Shown: positions 32,759 to 40,914, numbered from the stretch's first letter. The stretch is 52,024 nt of DNA from Nitrososphaerota archaeon (GCA_028867595.1 JAGWGB010000010.1:1-52024); one strand, 5' to 3'. Program-made: numbers and translations. The notes: generated by a model from the letters alone, not told the origin.

Positions 32759-32846
32759 AAATCAAAAGTTTTACAAAAAAATAATCACAAGTTGCCTTTT
32801 CTACTAATAGACTTATAATGGGGTACTCGACTTTTAGCGTTTATCC

Positions 32847-33839
32847 ATGGGTCATAGGAAGCATAGTCAGCCAAGGAGGGGAAGCCTTGCATATTTGCCA
32901 AGGTCTAGAGCGAAGAGCATGGAAGCAAGAATACGCACTTGGCCTGATGTTGCAACTGATGAACCAAAACTCCAAGGACATGCAGGATTCAAGGCCGCAT
33001 GTATGCGCATTGCAAGCATAGATGACAGAGAAAAGACACCAAATTTTGGCAAGCAACTTGTAAGTCTTGGAACAGTTGTTGTTACTCCCCCTATGACAAT
33101 TATAGGAATTAGAGGATATTCAAAAGACCGATACGGACTAGATTCAATTTACGATGTTTATGCAAAGGATCTACCAAAAGAACTTTCCAGACTTTTCAAG
33201 ACAAAGCCTGATGAAAAAAGTCTTGAAAGAGCTGAAAAATCACTTGGTCGCACTGAAGAACTTTTTGCAGTTGCATGTGTTGTACCTACTCGAGCAGGAC
33301 TTGAACAAAAAAAGCCATTTGTGTTTGAAATTTCTGTAAAAGGCGGAGACATAAAAAAACAGTTTGCTTTCCTAAAAGATCTTCTGGGAAAAGAAGTAAA
33401 GGTTGATCAAGTTTTCCAAAAAGGTGCTGAAGTTGATGTTGCCGCAATTACAAAAGGAAAAGGATTCGAAGGTCCAATTGCCAGATGGGGAGTCAAAAAG
33501 AAACAACACAAATCAAGAAAGAGTGTGAGAGCACTTGGTACTCTTGGTCCTATCAGCCCTGCAACCATCATGTACACAGTTCCAAGGGCAGGACAACGAG
33601 GATTCCATCAAAGAATACAGTACAACAACAGAATAATGATAATGGGAAATTCTGAAAATGAAGAATACAAAATTAATCCTTCAGGCGGTTACAAACATTT
33701 TGGAATAGTAAAAGGCGATTATGTTATTTTGCGCGGTTCAATTCCTGGAACTTATAGCAGAATGGTAAAACTTCGCGCACCTGTTAGACCAAAGGTAACC
33801 AAAATTAATCCTCCTAAAATTCTGGAGATAATGATATGA
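32847..33839 (+). CDS. rpl3: Ribosomal protein L3
   Basis: The 330-residue archaeal uL3, an early 50S assembly protein near the peptidyl transferase centre. It is recognised by MGHRKHSQPRRGSLAYLPRS, IRTWPDVATDEPKLQGHAGF and IGIRGYSKDRYGL, and the C-terminal VPRAGQRGFHQRIQYNNRIM. Length matches archaeal L3 with its central extension. It heads the ribosomal cluster; an upstream start frame beginning at 32818 in another phase is not coding. Overlaps rpl4 by four bases. Confidence 0.96.
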   Translation: MGHRKHSQPRRGSLAYLPRSRAKSMEARIRTWPDVATDEPKLQGHAGFKAACMRIASIDDREKTPNFGKQLVSLGTVVVTPPMTIIGIRGYSKDRYGLDSIYDVYAKDLPKELSRLFKTKPDEKSLERAEKSLGRTEELFAVACVVPTRAGLEQKKPFVFEISVKGGDIKKQFAFLKDLLGKEVKVDQVFQKGAEVDVAAITKGKGFEGPIARWGVKKKQHKSRKSVRALGTLGPISPATIMYTVPRAGQRGFHQRIQYNNRIMIMGNSENEEYKINPSGGYKHFGIVKGDYVILRGSIPGTYSRMVKLRAPVRPKVTKINPPKILEIMI

Positions 33840-34651
33840 AAGCTCCAGTCCTGTCAGTTTCCGGTGCAAAAGATGGTGAAGTAGAACTACCGCTAGTTTT
33901 TTCTACGCCGATTAGAACTGATTTAATTCACAAGGCATATGTGCATTTAGAGTCTCATAGTTTCCAGCGACAAGGAAGATATCCTAATGCTGGTATGGAT
34001 GTAGTTGCAGAATCAAACAGTCCGCCAACTGGACACCATGCAGCAAGAGTTGCACGTATGCGCGGAGGCGGAGGCGGAAGACAAGGTCAAGGTGGTGGTG
34101 TGGCAATGGTAAGAAAAGGCAGACAAGCACATCCCCCAAACTCTGACAAAGTCATATACAAATTATTGAATAAAAAAGAAAACATGCTTGCATTGTGTTC
34201 TGCAATCGCAGCCACATCGTCTGCTTCTTTCGTAAAACTTAGAGGCCACAAAGTCGACAAAATAGAGTCATTTCCAATTATAGTCTCAGACTCGATAGAA
34301 TCCGTATCAAAATCAAAAGAGCTTTCCAAGGTCTTGGACTCGTTACACATATCTCAAGACGTTTCTAGGCTTGAAAGCAGACTAAAACGTCGTTCAGGCA
34401 AACCGCAATTGCGTGGCAGAAGTACCAAGGTAGGAAAAAGCATCCTTTTTGTGGTAAAAGATGCAAAAAAACTTGCCAAGGCATCAAGCTCAATTCCTGG
34501 AGTAGATGTTGTTGAAGCTAAAAACTTGAGCGTTATTGACTTGGCACCAGGTGCAAAACCAATAAGGCTTACTGCATATTCCAAGGGAGCTCTAGATGAG
34601 ATTGCAAAACTCCAATCGCCACATCTTGAATTAATGGTGACAATCAAATGA
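33836..34651 (+). CDS. rpl4: Ribosomal protein L4 (L1e/uL4)
   Basis: The 271-residue uL4. Supporting segments are GDRIFRTDLIHKAYVH-like sequence here read as RTDLIHKAYVHLESHSFQRQ, the loop HHAARVARMRGGGGGRQGQG that reaches into the exit tunnel, and a C-terminal VEAKNLSVIDLAPGAKPIRL. The ATG overlaps the rpl3 stop (ATGATATGA context) with GGAGAT at 33824-33829 as ribosome binding site. Overlaps rpl23 by four bases at its end. Confidence 0.95.
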   Translation: MKAPVLSVSGAKDGEVELPLVFSTPIRTDLIHKAYVHLESHSFQRQGRYPNAGMDVVAESNSPPTGHHAARVARMRGGGGGRQGQGGGVAMVRKGRQAHPPNSDKVIYKLLNKKENMLALCSAIAATSSASFVKLRGHKVDKIESFPIIVSDSIESVSKSKELSKVLDSLHISQDVSRLESRLKRRSGKPQLRGRSTKVGKSILFVVKDAKKLAKASSSIPGVDVVEAKNLSVIDLAPGAKPIRLTAYSKGALDEIAKLQSPHLELMVTIK

Positions 34652-34914
34652 ATGTAGAAGAAGCTACTCACATCATACTCAAACCATATGTAACTGAAAA
34701 GACATTTGCACTAGTTGAAAACGAGAGTAGAATTTGTTTCCTAGTGCGAGAAAACACTACCAAACCCAAGATATCTGAAGCAATCAAGGTACTCTACAAC
34801 GAAACTCCAGTGGGGGTAAACGTATGCAGAACAGTGTACGGAAAGAAAGCTTTTGTAAAATTCGAGTCAATTGAAAAAGCAAGAGACCTTGCAACTAAGA
34901 TAGGAATGCTATAA
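34648..34914 (+). CDS. rpl23: Ribosomal protein L23
   Basis: The 88-residue uL23, which lines the ribosome tunnel exit and is the docking site for SRP and chaperones. Recognised by ILKPYVTEKTFALVENESRI, CFLVRENTTKPKISEAIKVL and the end YGKKAFVKFESIEKARDLAT. Overlaps rpl4 by ATGA. In most archaea rpl2 follows; here the next gene is rps19 after a 38-base gap. Confidence 0.94.
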   Translation: MNVEEATHIILKPYVTEKTFALVENESRICFLVRENTTKPKISEAIKVLYNETPVGVNVCRTVYGKKAFVKFESIEKARDLATKIGML

Positions 34915-34952
34915 TATGGTCATTCGTGAACAAATTTCAAAGGTGGAAATAA

Positions 34953-35348
34953 TTGGTTAAAGAATTCAAGTATCGCGGAATGTCTATCGAGGAATTACAG
35001 GGTCTATCACTTGAAAAGTTATTTGAGCTCTTGCCAGCACGTGCAAGAAGATCCCTGACAAGAGGAATTACTGATGCCAAAAGAAAATTACTAGAGGAGA
35101 CTAAACTTGCAAAAGCAGGCAAACTAAAAACTCCTATCAAAACACATCTTAGAGATGTTATAATTTTGCCATACATGGTAGGTCTTAACATTAGCGTATT
35201 TTCCGGTAAAGAATTTCTTCCAGTTGACATAAAACCAGATATGGTAGGACACTATCTTGGTGAGTTTGCAATGACAAACAAAAGAGTTGTTCACGGAGCA
35301 CCTGGTGTGGGAGCATCAAGGTCAAGTCTATACGTCCCATTAAAGTGA
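34953..35348 (+). CDS. rps19: Ribosomal protein S19
   Basis: The 131-residue uS19 of the 30S head. It is recognised by KTHLRDVIILPYMVGLNISV, and the C-terminal HYLGEFAMTNKRVVHGAPGV. The start is TTG 34953, fixed by an in-frame TAA directly before it. Upstream within the 38-base gap is AAAGGTGGAAATAATTG, a GGTGG ribosome site near -10. The N-terminal extension (KEFKYRGMSIEELQGLSLEK) is typical for archaea. No L2 gene precedes it. Confidence 0.95.
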   Translation: MVKEFKYRGMSIEELQGLSLEKLFELLPARARRSLTRGITDAKRKLLEETKLAKAGKLKTPIKTHLRDVIILPYMVGLNISVFSGKEFLPVDIKPDMVGHYLGEFAMTNKRVVHGAPGVGASRSSLYVPLK

Positions 35349-35353
35349 TTTTC

Positions 35354-35809
35354 ATGCATTTTGAATATTCTTTTCAAAACTATGACAAAACACGACATGT
35401 ACGTGCCGCACTGAGGGAAAAGACAATATCTCATAAACACGCACGTGAAATCGCTGTTGCCATCAAAGGCATGTCAATTGAAAAGGCAAGAAATTATTTG
35501 CAAGCTGTTGTCAATTTGGAACGAGCAGTACCGTTTCGTAGATACCATAATGAAGTAGGACACAAAGCTGACACTGGAGTCATGTCTGGAAGATATCCAA
35601 AAAAGGCAGCGACAGAATTTTCACGTCTTCTTGATAACTTGGAATCAAATGCAGAATATAGAGGAATGGATCTTGATAGATTGAAGATAATTAACGCAAC
35701 AGTTCACAAGGGAAGAAAAATTCAAAGATTTACTCCTCGTGCACAGGGTAGAGCAACGCCCAAGATTGACATTTTGACACATGTAGAGCTGGTGGCTCAG
35801 GAGATTTAG
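35354..35809 (+). CDS. rpl22: Ribosomal protein L22
   Basis: The uL22 of the exit tunnel (about 151 residues from ATG 35354; a GTG at 35345 would add three residues). The preferred start follows GTGAT (35345-35349) by four bases, where GTGAT is a Shine-Dalgarno core containing the rps19 TGA stop. Segments: RAALREKTISHKHAREIAVA, GMSIEKARNYLQAVVNLERA and RAQGRATPKIDILTHVELV. The 3' end precedes rps3 by one base. Confidence 0.95.
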   Translation: MHFEYSFQNYDKTRHVRAALREKTISHKHAREIAVAIKGMSIEKARNYLQAVVNLERAVPFRRYHNEVGHKADTGVMSGRYPKKAATEFSRLLDNLESNAEYRGMDLDRLKIINATVHKGRKIQRFTPRAQGRATPKIDILTHVELVAQEI

Positions 35810-35810
35810 A

Positions 35811-36563
35811 ATGTCATCAGTGAAAAACGTAATTCAAGACAGCTACAAACTCATGCTTTTGAAAGATTATCTTAGAACTGCAATCAAAGAAGCAGGTTTT
35901 TCAGAGGTTGATATTCAAAAAACTCCAACAGGTACTAGAGTGGGATTGCATGTCACAAGACCAGGAATTGTAATCGGAAGAAAAGGTAGCGGAATTCGCG
36001 ACCTGACAAAAGTTCTTGAAAAGGACTTTGGCCTTAAGAGCCCGCAAATTTCTGTAATTGAAATTCCACGTCCAGAACTTGAACCAAGTGTAATGTGCAA
36101 TAGAATGTCGCAACATCTTGCAAGAGGTACTGCATTTAGACGGGCTGTCATGTGGACATTGCAAACTATTATGGAGGCAGGTGCCATGGGAGTACAAATT
36201 ACAATATCTGGAAAACTTAGAGGCGAACGTTCATCATTTGAAAAACATAGCAAAGGAATCTTGCCTCGTGCTGGATATCAAGCAGGAATAGTGGTATCAG
36301 AAGACATTGTTCATGTGGAAACAAAGATGGGGCTTATCGGTATTCGAATCAGAATTGCAAAAAAAGAGCGATTTGTGCCAGAATTTGAGATGAAGGCAAG
36401 AAAAGCAGAACCAAAGAAAGTTGTAACCGAAGAAAAAGAAGTACTTGACGAATCACAGATCGATCACACTAAACCGCGTACAGAGAGCGAAGAAGTAGAA
36501 CTAGAAGAAAAATTAATCGAAAAAGTAGAAACCTTTGAAGAAGTAGAGGAGGAGCTAAAGTAA
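35811..36563 (+). CDS. rps3: Ribosomal protein S3
   Basis: The 250-residue uS3 at the mRNA entry site of the 30S subunit. N-terminal KH domain with RPGIVIGRKGSGIRDLTKVL, then the C-domain GAMGVQITISGKLRGERSSF and HSKGILPRAGYQAGIVVSED. The last 60 residues are a highly charged Glu/Lys-rich tail (EEVELEEKLIEKVETFEEVE), longer than in many archaea and likely disordered. Overlaps rpl29 at one base. Confidence 0.95.
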   Translation: MSSVKNVIQDSYKLMLLKDYLRTAIKEAGFSEVDIQKTPTGTRVGLHVTRPGIVIGRKGSGIRDLTKVLEKDFGLKSPQISVIEIPRPELEPSVMCNRMSQHLARGTAFRRAVMWTLQTIMEAGAMGVQITISGKLRGERSSFEKHSKGILPRAGYQAGIVVSEDIVHVETKMGLIGIRIRIAKKERFVPEFEMKARKAEPKKVVTEEKEVLDESQIDHTKPRTESEEVELEEKLIEKVETFEEVEEELK

Positions 36564-36766
36564 TGTCTAGACTGAAGATGAAAACAGTGCGTGAACTTAA
36601 CGAGACTGATCTAAAGGACAGACTTGACCAACTTCGTTCTGAACTGACAAAGCTTAGAATTGAATCATCCAAGGGAACACTGCGAAAAGACAGTGGTAAA
36701 GTAAAACCACTACGAAGAGATATAGCAAGAGTGCTGACAAGACTAAACGAGATGAAGACAAAATGA
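36563..36766 (+). CDS. rpl29: Ribosomal protein L29
   Basis: The 67-residue uL29 (two helices), found near L23 at the tunnel exit. Recognised by MKTVRELNETDLKDRLDQLR, SELTKLRIESSKGTLRKDSG and RRDIARVLTRLNEMKT. A strong GGAGGAG sequence (36549-36555) precedes the ATG. It overlaps the rnp1 start by an ATGA junction. Confidence 0.94.
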   Translation: MSRLKMKTVRELNETDLKDRLDQLRSELTKLRIESSKGTLRKDSGKVKPLRRDIARVLTRLNEMKTK

Positions 36767-37029
36767 TAACTAGAGATAATATTGCATCACACGAACTAAT
36801 TGGACTGCATGCCGAGATCGTAGAATCTGGCAACAAGCAAATTGTTGGAGTGCACGGAAAAGTTGTAGATGAAACAAAATTCATGTTCACACTAGATACT
36901 CAAAAAGGCCTCAAAAGATTTTCAAAAGATTCTGCTAGCTGGAAATTTGCTTTCAATAATGATGAAGCAGTACTAGTTGGCGCCAAATTGACAAAAAGAT
37001 CATACGAACGAATGGGAGTAAAGGCATGA
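36763..37029 (+). CDS. rnp1: Ribonuclease P protein component 1 (Rpp29/Pop4)
   Basis: The 88-residue archaeal RNase P protein homologous to eukaryotic Pop4/Rpp29, which helps the RNA subunit cut tRNA 5' leaders. Family segments: LIGLHAEIVESGNKQIVGVH and GKVVDETKFMFTLDTQKGLK, ending LVGAKLTKRSYERMG. Location between rpl29 and rps17 is the standard archaeal place. Overlaps both neighbours by four bases. Confidence 0.93.
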   Translation: MITRDNIASHELIGLHAEIVESGNKQIVGVHGKVVDETKFMFTLDTQKGLKRFSKDSASWKFAFNNDEAVLVGAKLTKRSYERMGVKA

Positions 37030-37349
37030 CTCGAAACATTGGACTCCAAGTCCCAGCTCCGAAATCTGAATGCAAAGACGATGACTGTCCATTTCATGGA
37101 ACTCTAAGCATCAGAGGAAAACTCATTCAGGGAAAAGTGGTTAGCGCAAAGGCTCCAAAGATGGTTGTAGTGCAACAAGAGGCTCCAAAATTTGTGCCAA
37201 AATACAAAAGATATGCACGTAGCCAAAGCAAGATTCACGCTCACAGACCACTGTGCATTGATGTTAAAGAAGGCGATATTGTATTGACTGCAGAATGTAG
37301 GCCGCTGTCAAAGAGTGTATCATTTGTTGTTGTGGAGGTCATTTCATAA
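37026..37349 (+). CDS. rps17: Ribosomal protein S17
   Basis: The 107-residue uS17, an OB-fold primary 16S binder. It is recognised by MTRNIGLQVPAPKSECKDDD, CPFHGTLSIRGKLIQGKVVS and RYARSQSKIHAHRPLCIDVK, followed by GDIVLTAECRPLSKSVSFVV. The C-x-x-x-x-C in the N-terminal extension is common to archaeal S17. Starts within the rnp1 stop and shares one base with rpl14. Confidence 0.95.
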   Translation: MTRNIGLQVPAPKSECKDDDCPFHGTLSIRGKLIQGKVVSAKAPKMVVVQQEAPKFVPKYKRYARSQSKIHAHRPLCIDVKEGDIVLTAECRPLSKSVSFVVVEVIS

Positions 37350-37786
37350 TGGCAGCAACAAAAAGTCGTGCAGTATCTGCAAAAGGCGTACAAGAATTTA
37401 GGCCATATGTTACAAGACCTCTGCCACTTGGAGCGCAGGTTACATGTGCAGACAATACGGGTGCCAAGATCTTGGAGATTGTAATGGTACAAAAAACAAA
37501 GACCAGAGTAGCCAGATATCCATCTGCAGCAGTTGGAGATTTTGTAAACGTTGTAGTTAAGAAAGGACCAGGCGAGCTTAGAGGACAAATATTTGGTGCA
37601 GTGATAATCAGACAAAAATATGCAATTCACAGATTAAGCGGTGTTAGAGTTACATTCGAAGATAATGCAGCTGTACTTGTTACGCCAGAAGGCGAAATCA
37701 AAGGAACCGAGATAAAAGGTCCAGTTGCAGTAGAAGCATCAGAAAAATGGCCAAGGATAGCAAACTTGGCATCAATGGTGGTATAA
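37349..37786 (+). CDS. rpl14: Ribosomal protein L14
   Basis: The 145-residue uL14 (intersubunit bridge B8). Core segments: GAQVTCADNTGAKILEIVMV, SAAVGDFVNVVVKKGPGELR and IFGAVIIRQKYAIHRLSGVR, with end EKWPRIANLASMVV. The N-terminal 20 residues are an archaeal extension (MAATKSRAVSAKGVQEFRPY). Separated by one base from rpl24. Confidence 0.95.
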   Translation: MAATKSRAVSAKGVQEFRPYVTRPLPLGAQVTCADNTGAKILEIVMVQKTKTRVARYPSAAVGDFVNVVVKKGPGELRGQIFGAVIIRQKYAIHRLSGVRVTFEDNAAVLVTPEGEIKGTEIKGPVAVEASEKWPRIANLASMVV

Positions 37787-37787
37787 A

Positions 37788-38312
37788 ATGAAACCAACAA
37801 CAGTAAGACACCGAATGATGTACATTGCACCACTGCACTATGTAAGCAAGCAATTGGCAGCTCCACTATCTGATGAATTACAAGAAAAATACCACCAGCA
37901 TAGCGCTCGCGTCGTAGAAGGAGACAGCGTCAAAGTTCTAAGAGGAGAATTCAAAGGAATCGAAGGAAAAGTAACTCACGTATCTACAGAAAGACGAGGA
38001 GTCGCAATTGAGGGAATCAAGCGTGAAAAGCTAAAGGGAGGAAATGTAGACATTTACATTCATCCATCTAAGGTAATGATTACAACATTAAATCTAGAAG
38101 ACAAGTGGAGACAAAACAGACTTGAAGGACAAAAGCCAAAAACTGCAAAACCTGCTCCAGCCGAACCACAGAAAGAAGTAACAAAACCAAAAGAACAACC
38201 AAAGGATGCTGAAAAGAAAGAACAAAAACCAAAACAAAAAGAAACAAAAGCAGCTGGAAAGACCGAAAAGACAGTGTCAAAGTCTCCAAAAACAAAAAAG
38301 AGTGATAAATAA
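37788..38312 (+). CDS. rpl24: Ribosomal protein L24, with Lys/Pro/Glu-rich tail
   Basis: The 174-residue uL24. The KOW domain is seen in VVEGDSVKVLRGEFKGIEGK and VTHVSTERRGVAIEGIKREK, with N-terminal TVRHRMMYIAPLHYVSKQLA. From about residue 110 onward the protein is a low-complexity tail rich in Lys, Pro, Glu and Ala, an extension of roughly 60 residues beyond the folded part. Overlaps rps4e by one base. Confidence 0.95.
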   Translation: MKPTTVRHRMMYIAPLHYVSKQLAAPLSDELQEKYHQHSARVVEGDSVKVLRGEFKGIEGKVTHVSTERRGVAIEGIKREKLKGGNVDIYIHPSKVMITTLNLEDKWRQNRLEGQKPKTAKPAPAEPQKEVTKPKEQPKDAEKKEQKPKQKETKAAGKTEKTVSKSPKTKKSDK

Positions 38313-39028
38313 TGGTAAGCATAGCAGGAAGTAAGAAACTAAAAAGACAGATGGCCCCACTTTTCTGGGGAATAACAAGAAAGGACAAGAGATTTGTTGT
38401 TACGGTAAAGCCAGGCGGTCACAAAAAAAATGTATCAATACCAACTGCAGTCTTTGTTCGTGACACATTAAAACTTGCAAACTCACTTAGAGAAACCAAG
38501 TCTGTCATATATGGGGGAAAGATCAAAGTAGACGGCGTCACACGCAAGTCACTTCATCATGGCATAGGACTCATGGATGTGGTAGAATTAGAAGGCGTTC
38601 CAGAGATATACCGACTTGTTCCAAAAGACCTGACTGTTTTACAGCCTATTGCAATAAACGCATCTGAAAAAACAAAAAAATTACTCAAAGTGACCAAAAA
38701 AGTCACAATTAAGGATAAAAAAACACAGCTAGGTTTCCACGATGGTAGAATTTTGATATCTGACACCAAAGTCAATGTAGGTGATACATGTCTAGTCCAA
38801 GTTCCAGAAACCAAAATAATTGATGTTATCAAACTCGAAAAAGGTATGCAGGTTGTCGTAACAAGCGGAGTTAACGCAGGAAAGATGGGAAAGGTAGCTG
38901 AAATCAAAGAAGGTACGTTTGTATTGCCAAAACGAGCATTGGTTGATATTGACGATAGGCAAATCGAAATTCCATCCGAATCCATTATGGCAGTTGGAAA
39001 GGACAAACCAGTGATACAAATACAGTGA
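38312..39028 (+). CDS. rps4e: Ribosomal protein S4e
   Basis: The 238-residue eS4, an archaeal/eukaryotic 30S protein with an S4-like and a KOW domain. Recognised by GSKKLKRQMAPLFWGITRKD, KFVVTVKPGGHKKNVSIPT-type N-terminus, SVIYGGKIKVDGVTRKSLHH and GMQVVVTSGVNAGKMGKVAE. The 3' end precedes rpl5 with its TGA inside the GTGAT ribosome site. Confidence 0.95.
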   Translation: MVSIAGSKKLKRQMAPLFWGITRKDKRFVVTVKPGGHKKNVSIPTAVFVRDTLKLANSLRETKSVIYGGKIKVDGVTRKSLHHGIGLMDVVELEGVPEIYRLVPKDLTVLQPIAINASEKTKKLLKVTKKVTIKDKKTQLGFHDGRILISDTKVNVGDTCLVQVPETKIIDVIKLEKGMQVVVTSGVNAGKMGKVAEIKEGTFVLPKRALVDIDDRQIEIPSESIMAVGKDKPVIQIQ

Positions 39029-39033
39029 TAGAT

Positions 39034-39555
39034 ATGTCGCAAAAAATTGAATCTCCAATGAAAAAAATAACTGTTTCAAAGGTAGTGCTAAACATGGGTG
39101 TTGGAAAATCAGGTGAACCAATAGAGCGCGCCAAACGTGCATTGGAGCAGATATCAGGACAGAAACCATCTCCACGCGCAGCCAAGGCCACGCAAAGAGA
39201 TTGGGGTGTTCACAAAGGAGAGCCAATAGGTGTTGCAGTCACTCTTAGAAAAAAGCCTGCGATTGAATTGATAAAACGATTATTCACAGCTAAAGGAAAT
39301 CAGATTAAAAGTTCATCATTTGACGATTTTGGAAACGTTTCTTTTGGAATAAGAGAGCATATTGATATTCCAGGAGTAAAATATGATCCAAACATCGGAA
39401 TTGTAGGATTGAATATTTCCATTTCGCTACAAAGACCAGGATTTAACATTAGGATACGAAGTAAGCATAAAGCAAGTGTTGGCCATAACCACATAATAAC
39501 TGCCGAAGATGCCAAGGCCTTTTTGGCTCACGAATTTGGTCTTCAAGTGATATAA
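39034..39555 (+). CDS. rpl5: Ribosomal protein L5
   Basis: The uL5 (173 residues from ATG 39034; a GTG at 39025 would add three). The chosen start follows GTGAT (39025-39029) by four bases. Segments: ITVSKVVLNMGVGKSGEPIE, GQKPSPRAAKATQRDWGVHK and GVKYDPNIGIVGLNISISLQ. It binds 5S rRNA and P-site tRNA. One base lies between its stop and the rps14 ATG. Confidence 0.95.
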   Translation: MSQKIESPMKKITVSKVVLNMGVGKSGEPIERAKRALEQISGQKPSPRAAKATQRDWGVHKGEPIGVAVTLRKKPAIELIKRLFTAKGNQIKSSSFDDFGNVSFGIREHIDIPGVKYDPNIGIVGLNISISLQRPGFNIRIRSKHKASVGHNHIITAEDAKAFLAHEFGLQVI

Positions 39556-39556
39556 A

Positions 39557-39736
39557 ATGGGCAAAAATCGAGAGTACAAGTTCACAGGTAGGAAAGAGCA
39601 CAAGTTTGGCAAAGGCTCTAGATGGTGCAAAAGATGTGGCGATTACAATGCAGTAATTCAAAAATATGATTTAATACTATGCAGGCGATGTTTCAGAGAA
39701 GTGGCAAATTCATTGGGGTTTAACAAGTTTAGGTGA
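39557..39736 (+). CDS. rps14: Ribosomal protein S14 (zinc-binding type)
   Basis: A 59-residue zinc-type uS14: MGKNREYKFTGRKEHKFGKG then SRWCKRCGDYNAVIQKYDLI and LCRRCFREVANSLGFNKFR. Ligands C24/C27 and C42/C45 form the zinc knuckle. Position between rpl5 and rps8 is canonical. The TGA stop (39734-39736) is embedded in the AGGTGAT that serves rps8. Confidence 0.96.
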   Translation: MGKNREYKFTGRKEHKFGKGSRWCKRCGDYNAVIQKYDLILCRRCFREVANSLGFNKFR

Positions 39737-39741
39737 TAGGA

Positions 39742-40134
39742 ATGCCGGCAACTAATATTTTAGCAAACATGTTTGTGACGCTGTACAATAGCGAGGCTAG
39801 AAGAAAGGGAGACTGTGTCATATTACCAACATCAAAACTTGCAACAGAGGTACTCAAGACACTGCAAAACCACGACTACATTGGTGAGTTTGAGCATGTA
39901 GACGACAAGAAAGGTGGCAAGTTCAAGATACAATTATTGGCAAAGATAAACAAATGTGGTGCAATTACCCCAAGATTCAAGGTAAGCAAAGATGGATACG
40001 CCAGATGGGAACAGCAGTACCTTCCTTCGTATTCTAGGGGAATGTTAATTGTCACTACAAATCAGGGTGTAATGTCACATCACGAGGCAGTTGAAAAAGG
40101 AATTGGAGGATTATTGATAGGATATGTCTACTGA
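39742..40134 (+). CDS. rps8: Ribosomal protein S8
   Basis: The uS8 (130 residues from ATG 39742; GTG 39733 would add three). A perfect GGTGAT (39732-39737) lies four bases before the ATG. Recognised by MPATNILANMFVTLYNSEAR, RKGDCVILPTSKLATEVLKT and ITPRFKVSKDGYARWEQQYL, ending TNQGVMSHHEAVEKG. It overlaps rpl6 by 11 bases. Confidence 0.95.
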   Translation: MPATNILANMFVTLYNSEARRKGDCVILPTSKLATEVLKTLQNHDYIGEFEHVDDKKGGKFKIQLLAKINKCGAITPRFKVSKDGYARWEQQYLPSYSRGMLIVTTNQGVMSHHEAVEKGIGGLLIGYVY

Positions 40135-40681
40135 GCAAGTCGAGATTCATGAGGTAACAATTGAAATTCCAGATAAAGTAAAGGTATCTGAACATCACAG
40201 GATTCTCAATGTGGAAGGACCTCTTGGGAAAACAAGAAAGAACTTTAAGAAAATTCCAGTGGTTCTGCAAATAAACGGAAAAAATATTGTAGTAAAGTCC
40301 ATTGGTACCCGCAAAAAAGATTATGCAATATTCAAGACTGCAGAATCACTTATTCGAGCACTCATCAAGGGGGTCCAGACTGGATATACATTCAAAATGA
40401 AAATAGTTTATGCCCACTTTCCAATCACTGTCAAGGTAAAAGACGGTTACATTCACGTCGAGAATTTTCAGGGTGAGCGCGCTGCGCGAGTATCAAAAGT
40501 ATTTGGTGCAACAAAAGTTGTCTCAAAGGGAGACGATGTCATAATCACAGGACCAGTACTCACTGATGTCTCTCAGACAGCTGCAAGTCTTCAACAAAAC
40601 ACCAAAGTAAAAAACAAAGACTCGAGAGTTTTTCTTGACGGCATCTATCTTTTTGAAAAACAAGACGGGATCGAAAAGTAA
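40124..40681 (+). CDS. rpl6: Ribosomal protein L6
   Basis: The 185-residue uL6 near the factor-binding site. Recognised by VTIEIPDKVKVSEHHRILNV, EGPLGKTRKNFKKIPVV and GERAARVSKVFGATKVVSKG, and the end DSRVFLDGIYLFEKQDGIEK. It ends the cluster here: L32e, L19e, L18, S5, L30 and L15, which follow in many archaea, are not present, and a tRNA gene comes next. Confidence 0.95.
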   Translation: MSTEQVEIHEVTIEIPDKVKVSEHHRILNVEGPLGKTRKNFKKIPVVLQINGKNIVVKSIGTRKKDYAIFKTAESLIRALIKGVQTGYTFKMKIVYAHFPITVKVKDGYIHVENFQGERAARVSKVFGATKVVSKGDDVIITGPVLTDVSQTAASLQQNTKVKNKDSRVFLDGIYLFEKQDGIEK

Positions 40682-40725
40682 TATCAGCAAGGATTAAATC
40701 GGCTTATCCTACGAACAAGTCTGTT

Positions 40726-40799
40726 GCCGCCCTAGCTCAGCGTGGTAGAGCAGCTGACTGTTAATCAGCGGGTCGTCAGTTCAAGTCTGACGGGTGGCG
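40726..40799 (+). tRNA. tRNA-Asn (GTT)
   Basis: A 74-base tRNA 44 bases after rpl6. The acceptor GCCGCCC pairs with GGGTGGC (one G-U). Anticodon stem GCTGA/TCAGC surrounds loop CTGTTAA, giving GTT (Asn). The T-arm is GTCAG-TTCAAGT-CTGAC and the D-arm AGCTCAGCGTGGTAGAGC. CCA is not encoded. GGATTAAATC at 40691-40700 is a suitable TATA box about 30 bases upstream. Confidence 0.96.
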
Positions 40800-40807
40800 C
40801 TTTAATC

Positions 40808-40829
40808 TTTCTAAATTCGAATTTAGAAA
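40808..40829. repeat. 22-bp perfect palindrome, copy 1
   Basis: The half-site TTTCTAAATTC is followed directly by its exact reverse complement. It begins nine bases after tRNA-Asn and is followed by CATTGTTT, so that on the minus strand the palindrome is preceded by AAACAATG, exactly as copy 3 is on the plus strand. Identical in its 22 bases to the copy at 44534-44555. Confidence 0.85.
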
Positions 40830-40884
40830 CATTGTTTTTCTAGTTGTGCCCTGCATGTGAATTGTTTTAGCATGTTTGTAATCT

Positions 40885-40914
40885 AATATTTCTAAATTCG
40901 AATTACGAAATATT
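40885..40914. repeat. Imperfect copy 2 of the AATTCGAATT palindrome
   Basis: Arms AATATTTC and GAAATATT enclose TAAATTCGAATTA, keeping the TTTCTAAATTCGAATT part of the 22-bp palindrome but with AC in place of TA in the right arm. It lies 88 bases upstream of the ribosome site of the zinc-ribbon gene at 41002, between it and tRNA-Asn. Confidence 0.7.
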
